64,000 bases of DNA from Candidatus Marsarchaeota archaeon (GCA_023473665.1 JAMCYM010000003.1:62001-126000), one strand, 5' to 3'; positions 33,407 through 42,022 are shown, counted from the first letter of the stretch. The notes: generated from the sequence alone by a model not told the origin. Numbers and translations: made by a program.

Positions 33407-34717
33407 TTAAATAGTGAACTTTTCGCCAAGACGCGGCACTATCGCGTTGTACTTATGTTCGAAGAACTTCTTGAGCGACTCGCTCTTCGTCTGCTCCCCG
33501 TGCACTATGAATATGTTGCTGATGCCGTTTATCTTTCCCGGCAGGCTTTCCAGCTGCTTCCTGTCGGCGTGCGCGGACATGTGGTAGCGCTCGACGTCCA
33601 TCTGGACGTTCAGCTCCTTGCCGTCGACTTTCACCTTCTTCGCGCCATCCTGCAGCGCCCTCCCCAGCGTGCCCTCCGCCTGGTAGCCTACCAGTATGAG
33701 CTTGTTGAGCGGGTTGCCTGCCATCTTTTTCAGGTAGAACATTATCGGGCCGCCGGTTATCATGCCGCTTGTCGTGACTATTATGGAGCTCTCGTCCTTG
33801 CTGGTTATGGTGCTCCTCATGCTCTTCTTCTCCACATGAACGAAGTTCTCGCTCTTGAACGGATCGTAGTCGCTCATCAGTATCATGCTCTGAAGCTCCT
33901 TCCTGCAGTAGATCACGTTGTGCCTGTGTATGCGCATGGCCTTGGTTATCATGCCGTCCACGTATATCGGCACCTTCGGTATTGCTCCGGAGTTCATATA
34001 GTCGTCGAGGATGAAAAGTACCTCCTGGCTCCTCCCGACCGCAAAGCTCGGCACAACGACCTTGCCGCCAGCCTTTATCGACTCCCTCACGCTGCCGATG
34101 AAGTCGTGTATGTTATCGTGCTCAGGCTTGAAATGGTCATTCTCACCTCCGTATGTGCTCTCCATTATCAGCGTCTTAGCCGTCAGACCCCTAAGGTCCG
34201 CTCCATTGAGCAGCCTCGTCTTCGAGAGGTTGATGTCGCCCGTGTAAACCAATGCATCGTGCCCGTCGCTCACCTTTATCAGCGCGCTGCCGAGTATGTG
34301 CCCTGCGGGTATCAGCGTTATGGTGAGCCCCTTTATCTTGAACTCCTTCTTGTACTCAACCGCCACAGAGCCCTTGTTCATCCCAGCAAGGCCCTCCTTT
34401 GTGACGTCCTTGGGGCTGGAGAGCCGCATGTAGTCGCTTATCAGCACGTTCATGAGCTCAAGCGTCGGCTTCATGGCGTACGTCTTGCCCTTGTAGCCAT
34501 GGCTGTAGATGTGCGGCAGGTAGCCGCAGTGGTCCAGATGGGCATGGCTTATCACTATGCCGTCAATGTCCTTTATCTCTTCCTGCGGCAGCTGCGGGTA
34601 CTCCGTCTGCTCTCCGAGTTTTACTCCTGCATCGAGGAGTATCTTAGTTCCGTTTCCTTTTACCATTATGCAGCTGCGGCCTACTTCGCCTGCAGCTCCA
34701 AAAAAAGCTATTTCCAA
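33407..34717 (-). CDS. Beta-CASP metallo-beta-lactamase RNA nuclease (aCPSF2/RNase J-like)
   Basis: 436 residues. Metallo-beta-lactamase motif SHAHLDHCGYLP, then the beta-CASP region with later histidines (PAGHILGSALI, STYGGEND, YHMSAHADRKQLE, FIVHGEQTKS). No N-terminal KH domains, so it is the short aCPSF2 or archaeal RNase J type rather than aCPSF1. Endo- and/or 5'-3' exoribonuclease in RNA decay. It is immediately downstream of the coiled-coil gene on the same strand. Confidence 0.93.
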   Translation of the reverse strand: MEIAFFGAAGEVGRSCIMVKGNGTKILLDAGVKLGEQTEYPQLPQEEIKDIDGIVISHAHLDHCGYLPHIYSHGYKGKTYAMKPTLELMNVLISDYMRLSSPKDVTKEGLAGMNKGSVAVEYKKEFKIKGLTITLIPAGHILGSALIKVSDGHDALVYTGDINLSKTRLLNGADLRGLTAKTLIMESTYGGENDHFKPEHDNIHDFIGSVRESIKAGGKVVVPSFAVGRSQEVLFILDDYMNSGAIPKVPIYVDGMITKAMRIHRHNVIYCRKELQSMILMSDYDPFKSENFVHVEKKSMRSTITSKDESSIIVTTSGMITGGPIMFYLKKMAGNPLNKLILVGYQAEGTLGRALQDGAKKVKVDGKELNVQMDVERYHMSAHADRKQLESLPGKINGISNIFIVHGEQTKSESLKKFFEHKYNAIVPRLGEKFTI

Positions 34718-34765
34718 TAAAACACCTTTAATTTCTTCAAACTGTCTTTAACCATGCGCCGGCGC

Positions 34766-35506
34766 TCACGCCTGTACTGCATGGTTCTCCTTCGGTTCCT
34801 TCTTTTTTATTACTGCTATGTCCTCTAGGTTTATCTCCTGCTGCTGTATCTGGATGTGCCGCGGCTTCTGCCTAGCCTTCGTCGTCTTCTGCCTGGATAC
34901 GCCTAGGAGCCTCCTGAGGTTCCTGTACATATCGTCGAGCGCCATATCCATGTCGGACACCTTCTTCTCCAGTCCGGCAAGGCTAGTCCTGTACTGCTCT
35001 ATGTCGCCTTTTATGAACCCGACCTTCCGCTCGAGCCTGACCACCTTGTAGTAGTCGTCCAGCTGCGCGTTTATCTCGTTTATGCGCCTCACTATCTCCT
35101 TCTCTCCAGCCAGAGACATCTTCGCATCGGTAGAGAGCCTGAACTCCAGCCTGTTCTTCATGCGCTTGAGGCTCCCGCCGTTCTTTGGATCATGAGCCGC
35201 CTTCGTCTTCTCGCTCTCGAGGAACCCCGATATGGCCGTCAACTCGAGCTCCTTGTATTCCAGCCTGGATCTGGCCCGCTTTATCTGTACTATCAGCGCG
35301 CTGCGCTCCTTGTGCATGTCGTCTATAGCCTTCTTTACCTCAAGCGCCTGCGGGCTCCCCGACTCCTTTATCAGGTCGTTGAGAGATTTGTGCTGCGGTG
35401 CTTCAGTGTCTGCTGCGCGTGCCTGCACATGCGTCGCACCTTCGGCGTTCTGCACCGTACGCCCTGCCTCTTCCTGCTTTCCGGCCGCCTGGCCTTCATC
35501 TGTCAC
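34766..35506 (-). CDS. Coiled-coil protein, COG1340-like
   Basis: 246 residues. A disordered Glu/Gln/Ala-rich start (~40), then about 150 residues of heptad-rich helices (LKRMKNRLEFRLSTDAKMSLAGEKEIVRRINEINAQ..., EKKVSDMDMALDDMY) and a basic tail (QKTTKARQKPRHIQIQQQ). The Ser-L-x-x-E-K-E-I/L-x-x-I-x-x-L/I segment is typical of archaeal coiled-coil proteins of the COG1340 type, whose role is unknown. Its start overlaps the end of the GT4 gene by 11 bases. Confidence 0.65.
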   Translation of the reverse strand: MTDEGQAAGKQEEAGRTVQNAEGATHVQARAADTEAPQHKSLNDLIKESGSPQALEVKKAIDDMHKERSALIVQIKRARSRLEYKELELTAISGFLESEKTKAAHDPKNGGSLKRMKNRLEFRLSTDAKMSLAGEKEIVRRINEINAQLDDYYKVVRLERKVGFIKGDIEQYRTSLAGLEKKVSDMDMALDDMYRNLRRLLGVSRQKTTKARQKPRHIQIQQQEINLEDIAVIKKKEPKENHAVQA

Positions 35507-36716
35507 TCAATCTCCCTACTAAACTGCTATAATAAGAGTTACTATTTTTGACCACTCCCTTCTCTATGGCCCTCTCATAAACATCAAGCAGCCTGTCAGT
35601 GGTTTTCTTAACAGAGTACTGGTCTGCCGTGCTTACCATCATCTTGTAAGAGCTCATGTTATTTATAACCTTCTCTATCTTCCTGGCGCAGTCGCGGCTG
35701 TTCCTGGGCATGAACTTCTCGCCGTTCCTGCCGTTCCTTATCAGCTCTTTCAGCGCCATATAATCAGCGCCCACGACTGGCTTGCCGCATGCCATTGCCT
35801 CCAGCGCAACGATGCCCTGCGTCTCGAACGTTGATGGCATGCAGAAGAGGTCGGCAGCCGCATAGTACTGCGGCAGCTCCTTGTCCGGCACGAAGCCGAT
35901 GAACCTTACCTTGCTGTCAAGTCCGTAGCGCGCCGCCATGCGCACGTACTTCTTCATCGCAGGCCCGGTGCCCACGATCGCGAACCTTATTGGCTTGCCA
36001 CGCAGTATGTGCGCGGCCCTTATAAGCGTCTCGACGTTCTTCTCAGTGCTCAGCCTGCCTACGTAAAGCACGAGCTTGTCCCTGCTCCTGCCTAGAAGCC
36101 TGGCGCGCACGCGCCTGCCGCTCACTTTCGGATTGAAGCGCTCGGTGTCTATGCCGTTGGGCACAACTGAGACGTTGTGTATCTGCTGTCGCTTGAGCAG
36201 CCCGTCTATCGAGGCGCTCGGAGCTATCACCGAAGTGCACTTGTTGTAGAAGAACCTTGCATATGGCCATGCGTACCGCACCAGCACGTTGTTGGCGAGC
36301 CTGCTCGCCGATGCGTACTCCCTTATTACATTGGAGCTGGTGAAGAGCGTATGGAACGACCCCACCGCAGGTATGCGGCTCATCTTTGACAGCAGCAGGC
36401 CGTATATACCCATGAAGAACGGCGTCTGCAGGTGTATTATGTCTGCATTATTGAGGTCGTTCTTCATCGCGGCGATGAAAGGCATCAGCGCGAACCTGTA
36501 CTGCGGGTATCTCCTGAACTTCAGCCCTGGCACAAGTATGATGTGGTCGTGCATCATCGCCAGTTTCTTGGTTTCCGAATCGCCGGGCGTGACAATGTAC
36601 ACCTCGTGGCCTCGGCGCTCGAGCTCCTTCTTGAAGCCGAGCATCGATGTGACCACGCCGTCAACTGCCGGCAGGAACGTGTCGGTGTAGAAATAAATCC
36701 TGAGCTTCTTTTTCAT
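35496..36716 (-). CDS. Family 4 glycosyltransferase
   Basis: 406 residues, GT-B fold. N-terminal YFYTDTFLPAVDGVVTSMLGFKKELERRGHEV is the usual acceptor-binding start; C-terminal ETQGIVALEAMACGKPVVG carries the E-x7-E donor-binding motif. No membrane helix. It may build glycolipids or surface glycans; the substrate is not evident. It follows uL15 on the same strand with a 26-base gap, in the place normally taken by secY. Confidence 0.9.
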   Translation of the reverse strand: MKKKLRIYFYTDTFLPAVDGVVTSMLGFKKELERRGHEVYIVTPGDSETKKLAMMHDHIILVPGLKFRRYPQYRFALMPFIAAMKNDLNNADIIHLQTPFFMGIYGLLLSKMSRIPAVGSFHTLFTSSNVIREYASASRLANNVLVRYAWPYARFFYNKCTSVIAPSASIDGLLKRQQIHNVSVVPNGIDTERFNPKVSGRRVRARLLGRSRDKLVLYVGRLSTEKNVETLIRAAHILRGKPIRFAIVGTGPAMKKYVRMAARYGLDSKVRFIGFVPDKELPQYYAAADLFCMPSTFETQGIVALEAMACGKPVVGADYMALKELIRNGRNGEKFMPRNSRDCARKIEKVINNMSSYKMMVSTADQYSVKKTTDRLLDVYERAIEKGVVKNSNSYYSSLVGRLSDR

Positions 36717-36742
36717 GCTTCTGCCTGTATGATAATAAATGT

Positions 36743-37138
36743 TCAGCCTATCGTCACGGCCTCGCCGTGCGCTTCCTTTATCTTGTCGAGCGCCTTCTTC
36801 GAAAAGGCGCTGGCCTTAACGCTTATGCCGTTCTCGAGCCTGCCATTGCTCAGAACCTTCCTGCCTGGCAGCTCAAGGCTTTTGCTCCCTGCCCTGGCAG
36901 CCATCCTGTTCACTTCGTCAAGCGTTATGCTCTCCAGCTTCCTCGGCTTCCACTTCGTGAAGCCCTTCCTGCCTATCATCCACGGCTCCTTCGCCGTGAA
37001 GTAGGTGAACCTATGCTTGCGCCTGCCCACGCCAACTCCGCCGCGGTCGCCAGCGCCCCTCGCATTCTTTATGTTGCCGGCTCCCCAGCGCCTTGTGCCG
37101 TGGTACTTCCTGTTGCGCTTCTCCTTCCTTATTACCAT
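36743..37138 (-). CDS. rpl15: Ribosomal protein uL15
   Basis: 131 residues with the Gly/Arg-rich N-terminal half of archaeal uL15 (HGTRRWGAGNIKNARGAGDRGG, then FTYFTAKEPWMIGRKGF) and a short C-terminal fold. Start overlaps the uL30 stop by one base. In most archaea secY comes next; here it is a glycosyltransferase. Confidence 0.94.
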   Translation of the reverse strand: MVIRKEKRNRKYHGTRRWGAGNIKNARGAGDRGGVGVGRRKHRFTYFTAKEPWMIGRKGFTKWKPRKLESITLDEVNRMAARAGSKSLELPGRKVLSNGRLENGISVKASAFSKKALDKIKEAHGEAVTIG

Positions 37139-37557
37139 CAGATCATCCTGTTTATCAAGCCGTTTATAGCATCGCCCATGTAGCCCAGATTCCCGCCCTG
37201 CCTGAAACCGAGCTTCGTGCTCCTAAAGCCGTGCCTCGGCGGGTGCAGCCTGAACGGCATCGCGTCCTTGATCGCGGCGAGGTCGCCGCCATCGACCAAT
37301 GCCTTGGCGTCGGCGCTTATGCCGTTCTTCTTCAGCATCTTTGCCAGTATTGCAGCGTCTATCTCGCCGTACGACACATAATCGTTGCACTTCTTTATCA
37401 TTCCGTAATAGGAGTCATTCACCCTGACCAGGGCGCAGTTGTTGACGCGCTTGAGGTTCAGCCTCTCCAGCGTCTCGGCAATGCTGCCCCTGACGTTTAC
37501 CCGGCCGCGTATCCTTACGATAGCGACCAGCTTGTTGTTTAGCGAATTGTCACTCAT
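37138..37557 (-). CDS. rpl30: Ribosomal protein uL30
   Basis: 139 residues, archaeal/eukaryotic long form: VAIVRIRGRVNVRGSIAETLERLNLKRVNNCALV, then the FRLHPPRHGF and GFRQGGNLGY signatures near the C-terminus. Part of the displaced end of the spc operon (uL30-uL15). About 250 bases separate it from the peroxiredoxin gene upstream; no clear gene is seen there. Confidence 0.95.
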   Translation of the reverse strand: MSDNSLNNKLVAIVRIRGRVNVRGSIAETLERLNLKRVNNCALVRVNDSYYGMIKKCNDYVSYGEIDAAILAKMLKKNGISADAKALVDGGDLAAIKDAMPFRLHPPRHGFRSTKLGFRQGGNLGYMGDAINGLINRMI

Positions 37558-37804
37558 GTAAATACACTCGAAAGCTGCAAACAGCTAAGACTAGTCCTTA
37601 TATCCAGCACAGTATAGAATCAAAAGCTTTTAAGCTTATTCGTGGTCCTGCACCGCCTGCTAAAATTATTTTAGATGCTCTTTGGCCCTATTCAGTGCCT
37701 TCTCGAAATCCAGAGGTATGCGACGTTCTCTGCCAGCGTTGATTTTAGCGCCGTAAAAGATATATATGCTTTTTGTATTGTCGGCTGCTGTGCCCTTGTC
37801 ACGC
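37558..37804. other. Non-coding gap upstream of uL30
   Basis: About 247 bases. A 38-codon frame on the minus strand (ATG overlapping the peroxiredoxin stop at about 37813-37815) ends at about 37699 and a second frame ending KEHLK-stop near 37670 lacks a start codon; neither resembles a known protein. AGCTTTTAAGCTTATT at about 37625-37640 is a plausible TATA region for uL30. No RNA gene recognised. Confidence 0.3.
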
Positions 37805-38395
37805 TCATAGCTTGCCTATGTCCTTGACGACGTCTATCTCTAGAGCTTCCTTGCCCACGCGCCAGTTGGCCGGTATCGCGCACATGTGGCCCGCCTCTTG
37901 CGGATGGTCATGCATGTACTTCAGGCCCATGAACGCAGTGAAGATATGCTCGGCGTCCTTGCCCAGGCCGTCGTTGAATACTGCCAAATACTGCACGTTG
38001 CCATTCGGGTCTATTATCACTACGCCGCGCCTGGCAGCGCCGCTCTGCTCGTTGAGTAGGCCGTATGCCTGCGTAGCCTTCTTGTTAAAGTCCTCTATCA
38101 TAGGTATTGAGCTTGTCTTGACCCTCGGCGAGCTCTGTGCCCAAGCCTTGTGCGAGAATACGCTATCGGTGCTTATGGCGTATACCTCTGCGTCGTTCTT
38201 CTTGAACTTGTCGTACATCGCCATGAATGCCTCTATGTCTGTGGCGCACACGAACGTGAAGTCGCCAGGGTAGAAGGTTAGGATCTGCCATCCCTTGCCT
38301 GCTGGTATCTTCACCTTTTTTATCTTGTCCTCCTTCGGGAAGTATGTGTCTGCCTCTATCACTGGGGCCTTTTCCCCTATAGTTACCATATTCAT
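37805..38395 (-). CDS. Peroxiredoxin (AhpC/TSA family)
   Basis: 196 residues from ATG at 38395 (38389 also possible). FYPGDFTFVCATDIEAF holds the peroxidatic Cys50; GHMCAIPANWRVG near the C-terminus holds Cys172, in the place of the resolving Cys of typical 2-Cys enzymes (usually V-C-P-A-x-W). It reduces peroxides. It is divergent from an Lrp-type regulator, whose operator-like palindrome lies in the shared promoter region. PDO at 48 kb is a possible reductant. Confidence 0.95.
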   Translation of the reverse strand: MNMVTIGEKAPVIEADTYFPKEDKIKKVKIPAGKGWQILTFYPGDFTFVCATDIEAFMAMYDKFKKNDAEVYAISTDSVFSHKAWAQSSPRVKTSSIPMIEDFNKKATQAYGLLNEQSGAARRGVVIIDPNGNVQYLAVFNDGLGKDAEHIFTAFMGLKYMHDHPQEAGHMCAIPANWRVGKEALEIDVVKDIGKL

Positions 38396-38443
38396 AGAAT
38401 CACAGCCGCAGCGCTGGGCTGCAGCACTACTATACTGTACATG

Positions 38444-38458
38444 ATAATATATAAATAT
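38444..38458. promoter_or_regulatory. TATA region in peroxiredoxin/Lrp divergent promoter
   Basis: GATAATATATAAATATT is the most AT-rich stretch of the 91-base gap. It is about 50-60 bases from the peroxiredoxin ATG and about 30-40 from the Lrp ATG and can serve as TATA box in either direction. Confidence 0.4.
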
Positions 38459-38467
38459 TTGCTTTTC

Positions 38468-38484
38468 AATCAATATAATTGATT
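38468..38484. promoter_or_regulatory. Perfect palindrome, likely Lrp operator
   Basis: AATCAAT (38468-38474), spacer ATA, ATTGATT (38478-38484): seven-base perfect inverted arms ending two bases before the Lrp start codon. Size and AT content suit an Lrp/AsnC dimer site and its position suits autoregulation, with the peroxiredoxin as second target. Confidence 0.55.
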
Positions 38485-38486
38485 AA

Positions 38487-38903
38487 ATGGACAATTCCCT
38501 TGACTTTAAGATTATTTCCATGCTGATGCAGGACGGGCGCGCGCCGATAAGCTCCATGGCTAAGAGGCTGTCTGTGAGCAAGGGCACTGTCAGGAACAGG
38601 CTCATGCACCTCTCGAAGGCAAAGACCATAGTGGGCTACAAGGCGAGGGTGCGCCTCGGAAAGCTAGGCATGGAAGAAGTGCTCATCGGCTTTGACATAG
38701 CACCGGAGCGTTATTTGGCAGCCATAGACTCCCTAAAGAAGAAGGGCTTCATACGCGAGGTGTACCGCACCACCGGTGACCACGTCGCCATAGCAATAGC
38801 GGTGGCAGAATCAGAAGAGATTGAGCGCAGGCTCGCGGAGCTCTCGAAGATAGAAGGGGTGAGGCGCGTCTATCCCTCATTTGTGCAGGAGACTGTCAAG
38901 TAG
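38487..38903 (+). CDS. Lrp/AsnC family transcriptional regulator
   Basis: 138 residues. N-terminal helix-turn-helix (LDFKIISMLMQDGRAPISSMAKRLSVSKGTVRNRL) and C-terminal RAM-like alpha/beta domain (KAKTIVGYKARVRLGKLGMEEVLIGFDI..., VYRTTGDHVAIAIAVAE). It likely regulates itself and perhaps the peroxiredoxin. The ligand is not known. It overlaps the PHP phosphoesterase gene tail to tail. Confidence 0.92.
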   Translation: MDNSLDFKIISMLMQDGRAPISSMAKRLSVSKGTVRNRLMHLSKAKTIVGYKARVRLGKLGMEEVLIGFDIAPERYLAAIDSLKKKGFIREVYRTTGDHVAIAIAVAESEEIERRLAELSKIEGVRRVYPSFVQETVK

Positions 38904-40155
38904 GGAACTCGTGCAGGCTCTTCTGGCTGATTGGCTTTGCGGCTACGTCTTTCTTCCTTCCTAGAAGGTCGAGCTCGCCGTATACGCCTGCATAGCCCGG
39001 TTTTATGCTTATGCGCTCGTGCCTGACGTTGTCTATGCAGCGCGCTATGTCGTCGTTCGAAACTTCTGCTATGTCTTCTGGCTTCGCCTCCGCCAGCACT
39101 GCGAACTCGTCATGGAAGCGCCCCACGAGCTTGCTGTATACCTCGCGGACAGCCATAGAATACTTCGTTTTCCTAAGCGCGTACGATATCACCTCAGCAA
39201 GAGGCACGAGGTGCGTGTAAGGCACTGCGCCTTTTGGTATGTAACCTGCAGGCCTGTCAGCCAGGTCGTTGACCCTATGCAGCACTCCTACGACAAGCGG
39301 CTTGCCGCATACCCTGCATACCTTAGAGCCGTCCAGCTCGGGGTTCACGGAGTAGCTGCAGTCCCTGTGGCCGTCATAGTGGTACTTGCCCTCCTCAGGA
39401 TAGAACTCCACTGTCATCTTGAAAGCGTTGACGTCCTTATCAACTATGGCCTTGATGATTTTTCCGTATTCAAGCGCGCCATCAATCTCAAAGACGTTGG
39501 ATTCGCGCCCCATATTGCCGAGGGAGTGCATGTCGCTGTTTGAGACTAGGGCGTACTTGTCGAGCTCGGATATGCGCCAGTTCATGGCAGGGTCTGAGCT
39601 CAATCCCGTTTCCAGCGCATGTATGTGCTTCTCTTGGTCGCTGTATGCCTCTTTTATAGAATCAAATCCCGACATGGCCCCAAGCACGCCGAAGTACGGT
39701 GTCCAGGCATGCGCCGGGAACACGAAGGCATTTTCATCAACCTTGAAAACCTCCTCTACAAGGTGCGCTGCGCTCATAGACAGTATAGGGCGCCCGTCGC
39801 TGCCAAGGCTGCCATAATTTTTAAGTGCGTCAGCTAGCGCATCAACTGCTTCGAAGCTTGGCAGCAGCACACAGTGGTGTATGCGCTTGGATGCGCCGTT
39901 TACGCTCTCCACGGTGCATATCTCATCGCTCAGCACGAACCTGACTGGGCTCGGCGAACCTCTGCGCATGAACAGGCCGGAATCGCCGTCCATGGCAAGC
40001 TCTGCTTTCAGCTCCGCGAGCCATTCCGGGTGCAGGAAGTCGCCAGTGCCAACAACTGTAAGTCCTTTCTCGACAGCCGTGCCTTCCATCGACCTGATGT
40101 TTATCGCTGAGCTGCATGCTCTGGCAAAGCGTGAATGAGTATGCAGGTCGGCTAT
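38896..40155 (-). CDS. PHP-family phosphoesterase with zinc ribbon (COG1379-like), apparently starting at ATA
   Basis: About 419 residues. The first ATG (40087-40089) lies downstream of in-frame ADLHTHSRFARACS, the PHP H-x-H motif needed for metal binding. Upstream of it only ACG-AGG-GTC-ATA follow the in-frame TAG, so ATA at 40153-40155 is the probable start. VVGTGDFLHPEWL, FVFPAHAWTP and VSNSDMHSLG supply further metal ligands; CRVCGKP with upstream Cys (HRDCSYSVNP) hints at a zinc site. Members are predicted phosphoesterases or nucleases. It follows the Nudix gene by nine bases. Confidence 0.8.
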   Translation of the reverse strand: MADLHTHSRFARACSSAINIRSMEGTAVEKGLTVVGTGDFLHPEWLAELKAELAMDGDSGLFMRRGSPSPVRFVLSDEICTVESVNGASKRIHHCVLLPSFEAVDALADALKNYGSLGSDGRPILSMSAAHLVEEVFKVDENAFVFPAHAWTPYFGVLGAMSGFDSIKEAYSDQEKHIHALETGLSSDPAMNWRISELDKYALVSNSDMHSLGNMGRESNVFEIDGALEYGKIIKAIVDKDVNAFKMTVEFYPEEGKYHYDGHRDCSYSVNPELDGSKVCRVCGKPLVVGVLHRVNDLADRPAGYIPKGAVPYTHLVPLAEVISYALRKTKYSMAVREVYSKLVGRFHDEFAVLAEAKPEDIAEVSNDDIARCIDNVRHERISIKPGYAGVYGELDLLGRKKDVAAKPISQKSLHEFPT

Positions 40156-40164
40156 GACCCTCGT

Positions 40165-40620
40165 CTAACCACCATACTTTTCAAGCGCCGCAATCGCAAC
40201 GTCCACTACGTTGGCGTATGTGTCCAGCGTTCTGAGATCGTCAATGCTGAACCATCTGATGTCATCGCTCTCCTTTTCGTCCAGCTGCTGCCTTCCGCCA
40301 ATAATCCTGGTTACATAAAGCATGTCAAAATGGGTGTGTGGCCCGTCCTTGTACGGAACGTTCTCAAGCATTATGACAAACGGCTGCGCTATATTGTGCG
40401 CCATGCCATCTCCTACCTTCATGCTCTTGTCTGAGACTATCTCCACATCGAAGCCAGTCTCCTCCTTCGTCTCCCTTATCACAGCCTCGCTGGGAAATTC
40501 GTCCTTCTTGACATGCCCTCCGGGATACAGCCATACGCCAAGCTTCCTGTGCCTCACGAACAGTATCTTACCATTCCTGATTACCAAGCCGCTTGCTATT
40601 ATGCATTTCTTTACCATCAA
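40165..40620 (-). CDS. Nudix hydrolase
   Basis: 151 residues. The Nudix box is complete: GGHVKKDEFPSEAVIRE followed by TKEETGFDVEI fits G-x5-E-x7-R-E-U-x-E-E-x-G-U. Substrate not determined; the N-terminal sequence (IIASGLVIRNGKILFVRHRKLGVWLYPGG) is that of general house-cleaning or ADP-ribose-type Nudix enzymes. Between the first endonuclease III gene (10-base gap) and the PHP gene. Confidence 0.92.
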   Translation of the reverse strand: MMVKKCIIASGLVIRNGKILFVRHRKLGVWLYPGGHVKKDEFPSEAVIRETKEETGFDVEIVSDKSMKVGDGMAHNIAQPFVIMLENVPYKDGPHTHFDMLYVTRIIGGRQQLDEKESDDIRWFSIDDLRTLDTYANVVDVAIAALEKYGG

Positions 40621-40630
40621 ATCACGAATA

Positions 40631-41290
40631 TCATATGTTCCTTGCGACCCCGTTCCTCGGGCAGATGCTGTTCAGCACGCACCTGCTGCATTCTGGTGCA
40701 GGCGCCTTGCATACGGCCCGGCCATGAAACTTTATCACGTAAGATATCTTTTCCCAGTCCTTCTTATCAACAAGCAGCATCAAGTCCCTTTCTATCCGAT
40801 CAGCGTCCTGACTACCTGTAAGGCCTAACCTGTACGACACTCTCATCACGTGCGTATCGACCGGTATACCCTCTGCAATTCCGAAGGCGTTTATCAGTAT
40901 AGTGTTGGCGGATTTCCTGCCTATGCCTGGAAGTTCGATGAGCTTCTCCATCGAGTCCGGAACCTTCCCATCATACCTCTGTTCGAGAACTTGGCACGCA
41001 TTTATTATGTTCTTGGCTTTGTTGCCTGCGAAGAGTATTCCGTGTATGTACTTGAGCAGGTCCTCCGGCTTTACCGATGCATAGTCCTTGGCAGTCCTGT
41101 AATGCTTGAATATCTCACTGGTGCACGCGTTTACCGTTTCATCCTTCGACCGCGCCGCAAGGATTATAGCGACCATCATCTCGAGCGGATTGGAGAAGTT
41201 GAGTATCTCCCTCGCATCAGGATACTCTTTCTTGAGAATCGCGATTGCCTTCTGGGCGGTGCCCCTGTCCAGAAGCTTCACCCCTGCCAT
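40631..41290 (-). CDS. nth: Endonuclease III (first paralogue)
   Basis: 219 residues. Helix-hairpin-helix LPGIGRKSANTIL with the catalytic Lys, followed by PVDTHVMRVSYRLGL with the catalytic Asp, and the [4Fe-4S] loop CKAPAPECSRCVLNSIC (C-x6-C-x2-C-x5-C). DNA glycosylase/AP lyase for oxidised pyrimidines. Head to head with a second paralogue 84 bases away. Confidence 0.93.
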   Translation of the reverse strand: MAGVKLLDRGTAQKAIAILKKEYPDAREILNFSNPLEMMVAIILAARSKDETVNACTSEIFKHYRTAKDYASVKPEDLLKYIHGILFAGNKAKNIINACQVLEQRYDGKVPDSMEKLIELPGIGRKSANTILINAFGIAEGIPVDTHVMRVSYRLGLTGSQDADRIERDLMLLVDKKDWEKISYVIKFHGRAVCKAPAPECSRCVLNSICPRNGVARNI

Positions 41291-41374
41291 AAAGAATTAA
41301 TAGCATTAGAGCTATATACCGTTGCTGCGGGCCTTGTGGGCAGCAGCTTCGCAGCTTTTCAAAGTTGAACCGGC

Positions 41375-42022
41375 ATGGCAAACAAGCACGAAAAGGAAAT
41401 AGGCATCATAATCCGCAGGCTGAAAAGGCGGTACGGCGGCGAGATGCACACTACGCTTTCCCATTCAAGTCCGTGGGAGCTGCTCGTTGCCACAATCCTC
41501 TCAGCCCAGTCGCAGGACGCACAGGTGAACAAAGTCACCCCGAAGCTATTCAGAGCTTACAAGACGATTGCGGACTTTGCACGCGCTAAACCTTCCAGCC
41601 TGTACCCATACGTAAAAACGCTGGGCCTCTACAGGAGCAAGTCAAGGAACATAGTCGCGGCTGCAAAGCACATACAAAATCGCTTGGGCGGCCGAATGCC
41701 AAGGACAATTGAGGGCATGCTGGAACTGCCCGGCGTAGGTAGGAAGACCGCGAACGTGGTTCTGTCAAATGCATTTAATTCCAACGCGGGCATAGCGATC
41801 GACACCCACTGCATAACAGTCTCGAACAGGCTTTTCCTGTACCATACTAGAAATCCTGAAAAGATAGAAAAGCGCCTCATGACGATAGTCCCGAGGAAGG
41901 ATTGGGGCAACCTGACGCACCTCTTCATAGCCCTGGGCAGGGACGTCTGCACCGCCAAGGAAAAGCGCTGCGAGAGATGCGTGCTAAATGGCTTATGCCC
42001 ATCAAGCACGGTGAAAAGATGA
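41375..42022 (+). CDS. nth: Endonuclease III (second paralogue)
   Basis: 215 residues. LPGVGRKTANVVLSNAF and AIDTHCITVSNRLFL give the helix-hairpin-helix, Lys and Asp of endonuclease III; CTAKEKRCERCVLNGLC gives the iron-sulfur loop (C-x6-C-x2-C-x5-C). It is diverged from the paralogue at 40.6 kb throughout, so not a recent duplicate; substrate range may differ. The stop overlaps dph6 (ATGA). Confidence 0.93.
   Translation: MANKHEKEIGIIIRRLKRRYGGEMHTTLSHSSPWELLVATILSAQSQDAQVNKVTPKLFRAYKTIADFARAKPSSLYPYVKTLGLYRSKSRNIVAAAKHIQNRLGGRMPRTIEGMLELPGVGRKTANVVLSNAFNSNAGIAIDTHCITVSNRLFLYHTRNPEKIEKRLMTIVPRKDWGNLTHLFIALGRDVCTAKEKRCERCVLNGLCPSSTVKR

Noticed and set aside
33341-34720. 459-codon open frame on the plus strand across the beta-CASP gene
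   Set aside because: It is antisense to a clear nuclease gene; its product is full of Tyr, His, Leu and Arg in the way typical of reverse-frame shadows and has no known motif.
37692-37883. 63-codon minus-strand frame at the end of the peroxiredoxin gene
   Set aside because: It overlaps the peroxiredoxin out of frame; the part beyond its stop (38 codons from an ATGA overlap) resembles nothing and has poor codon bias.
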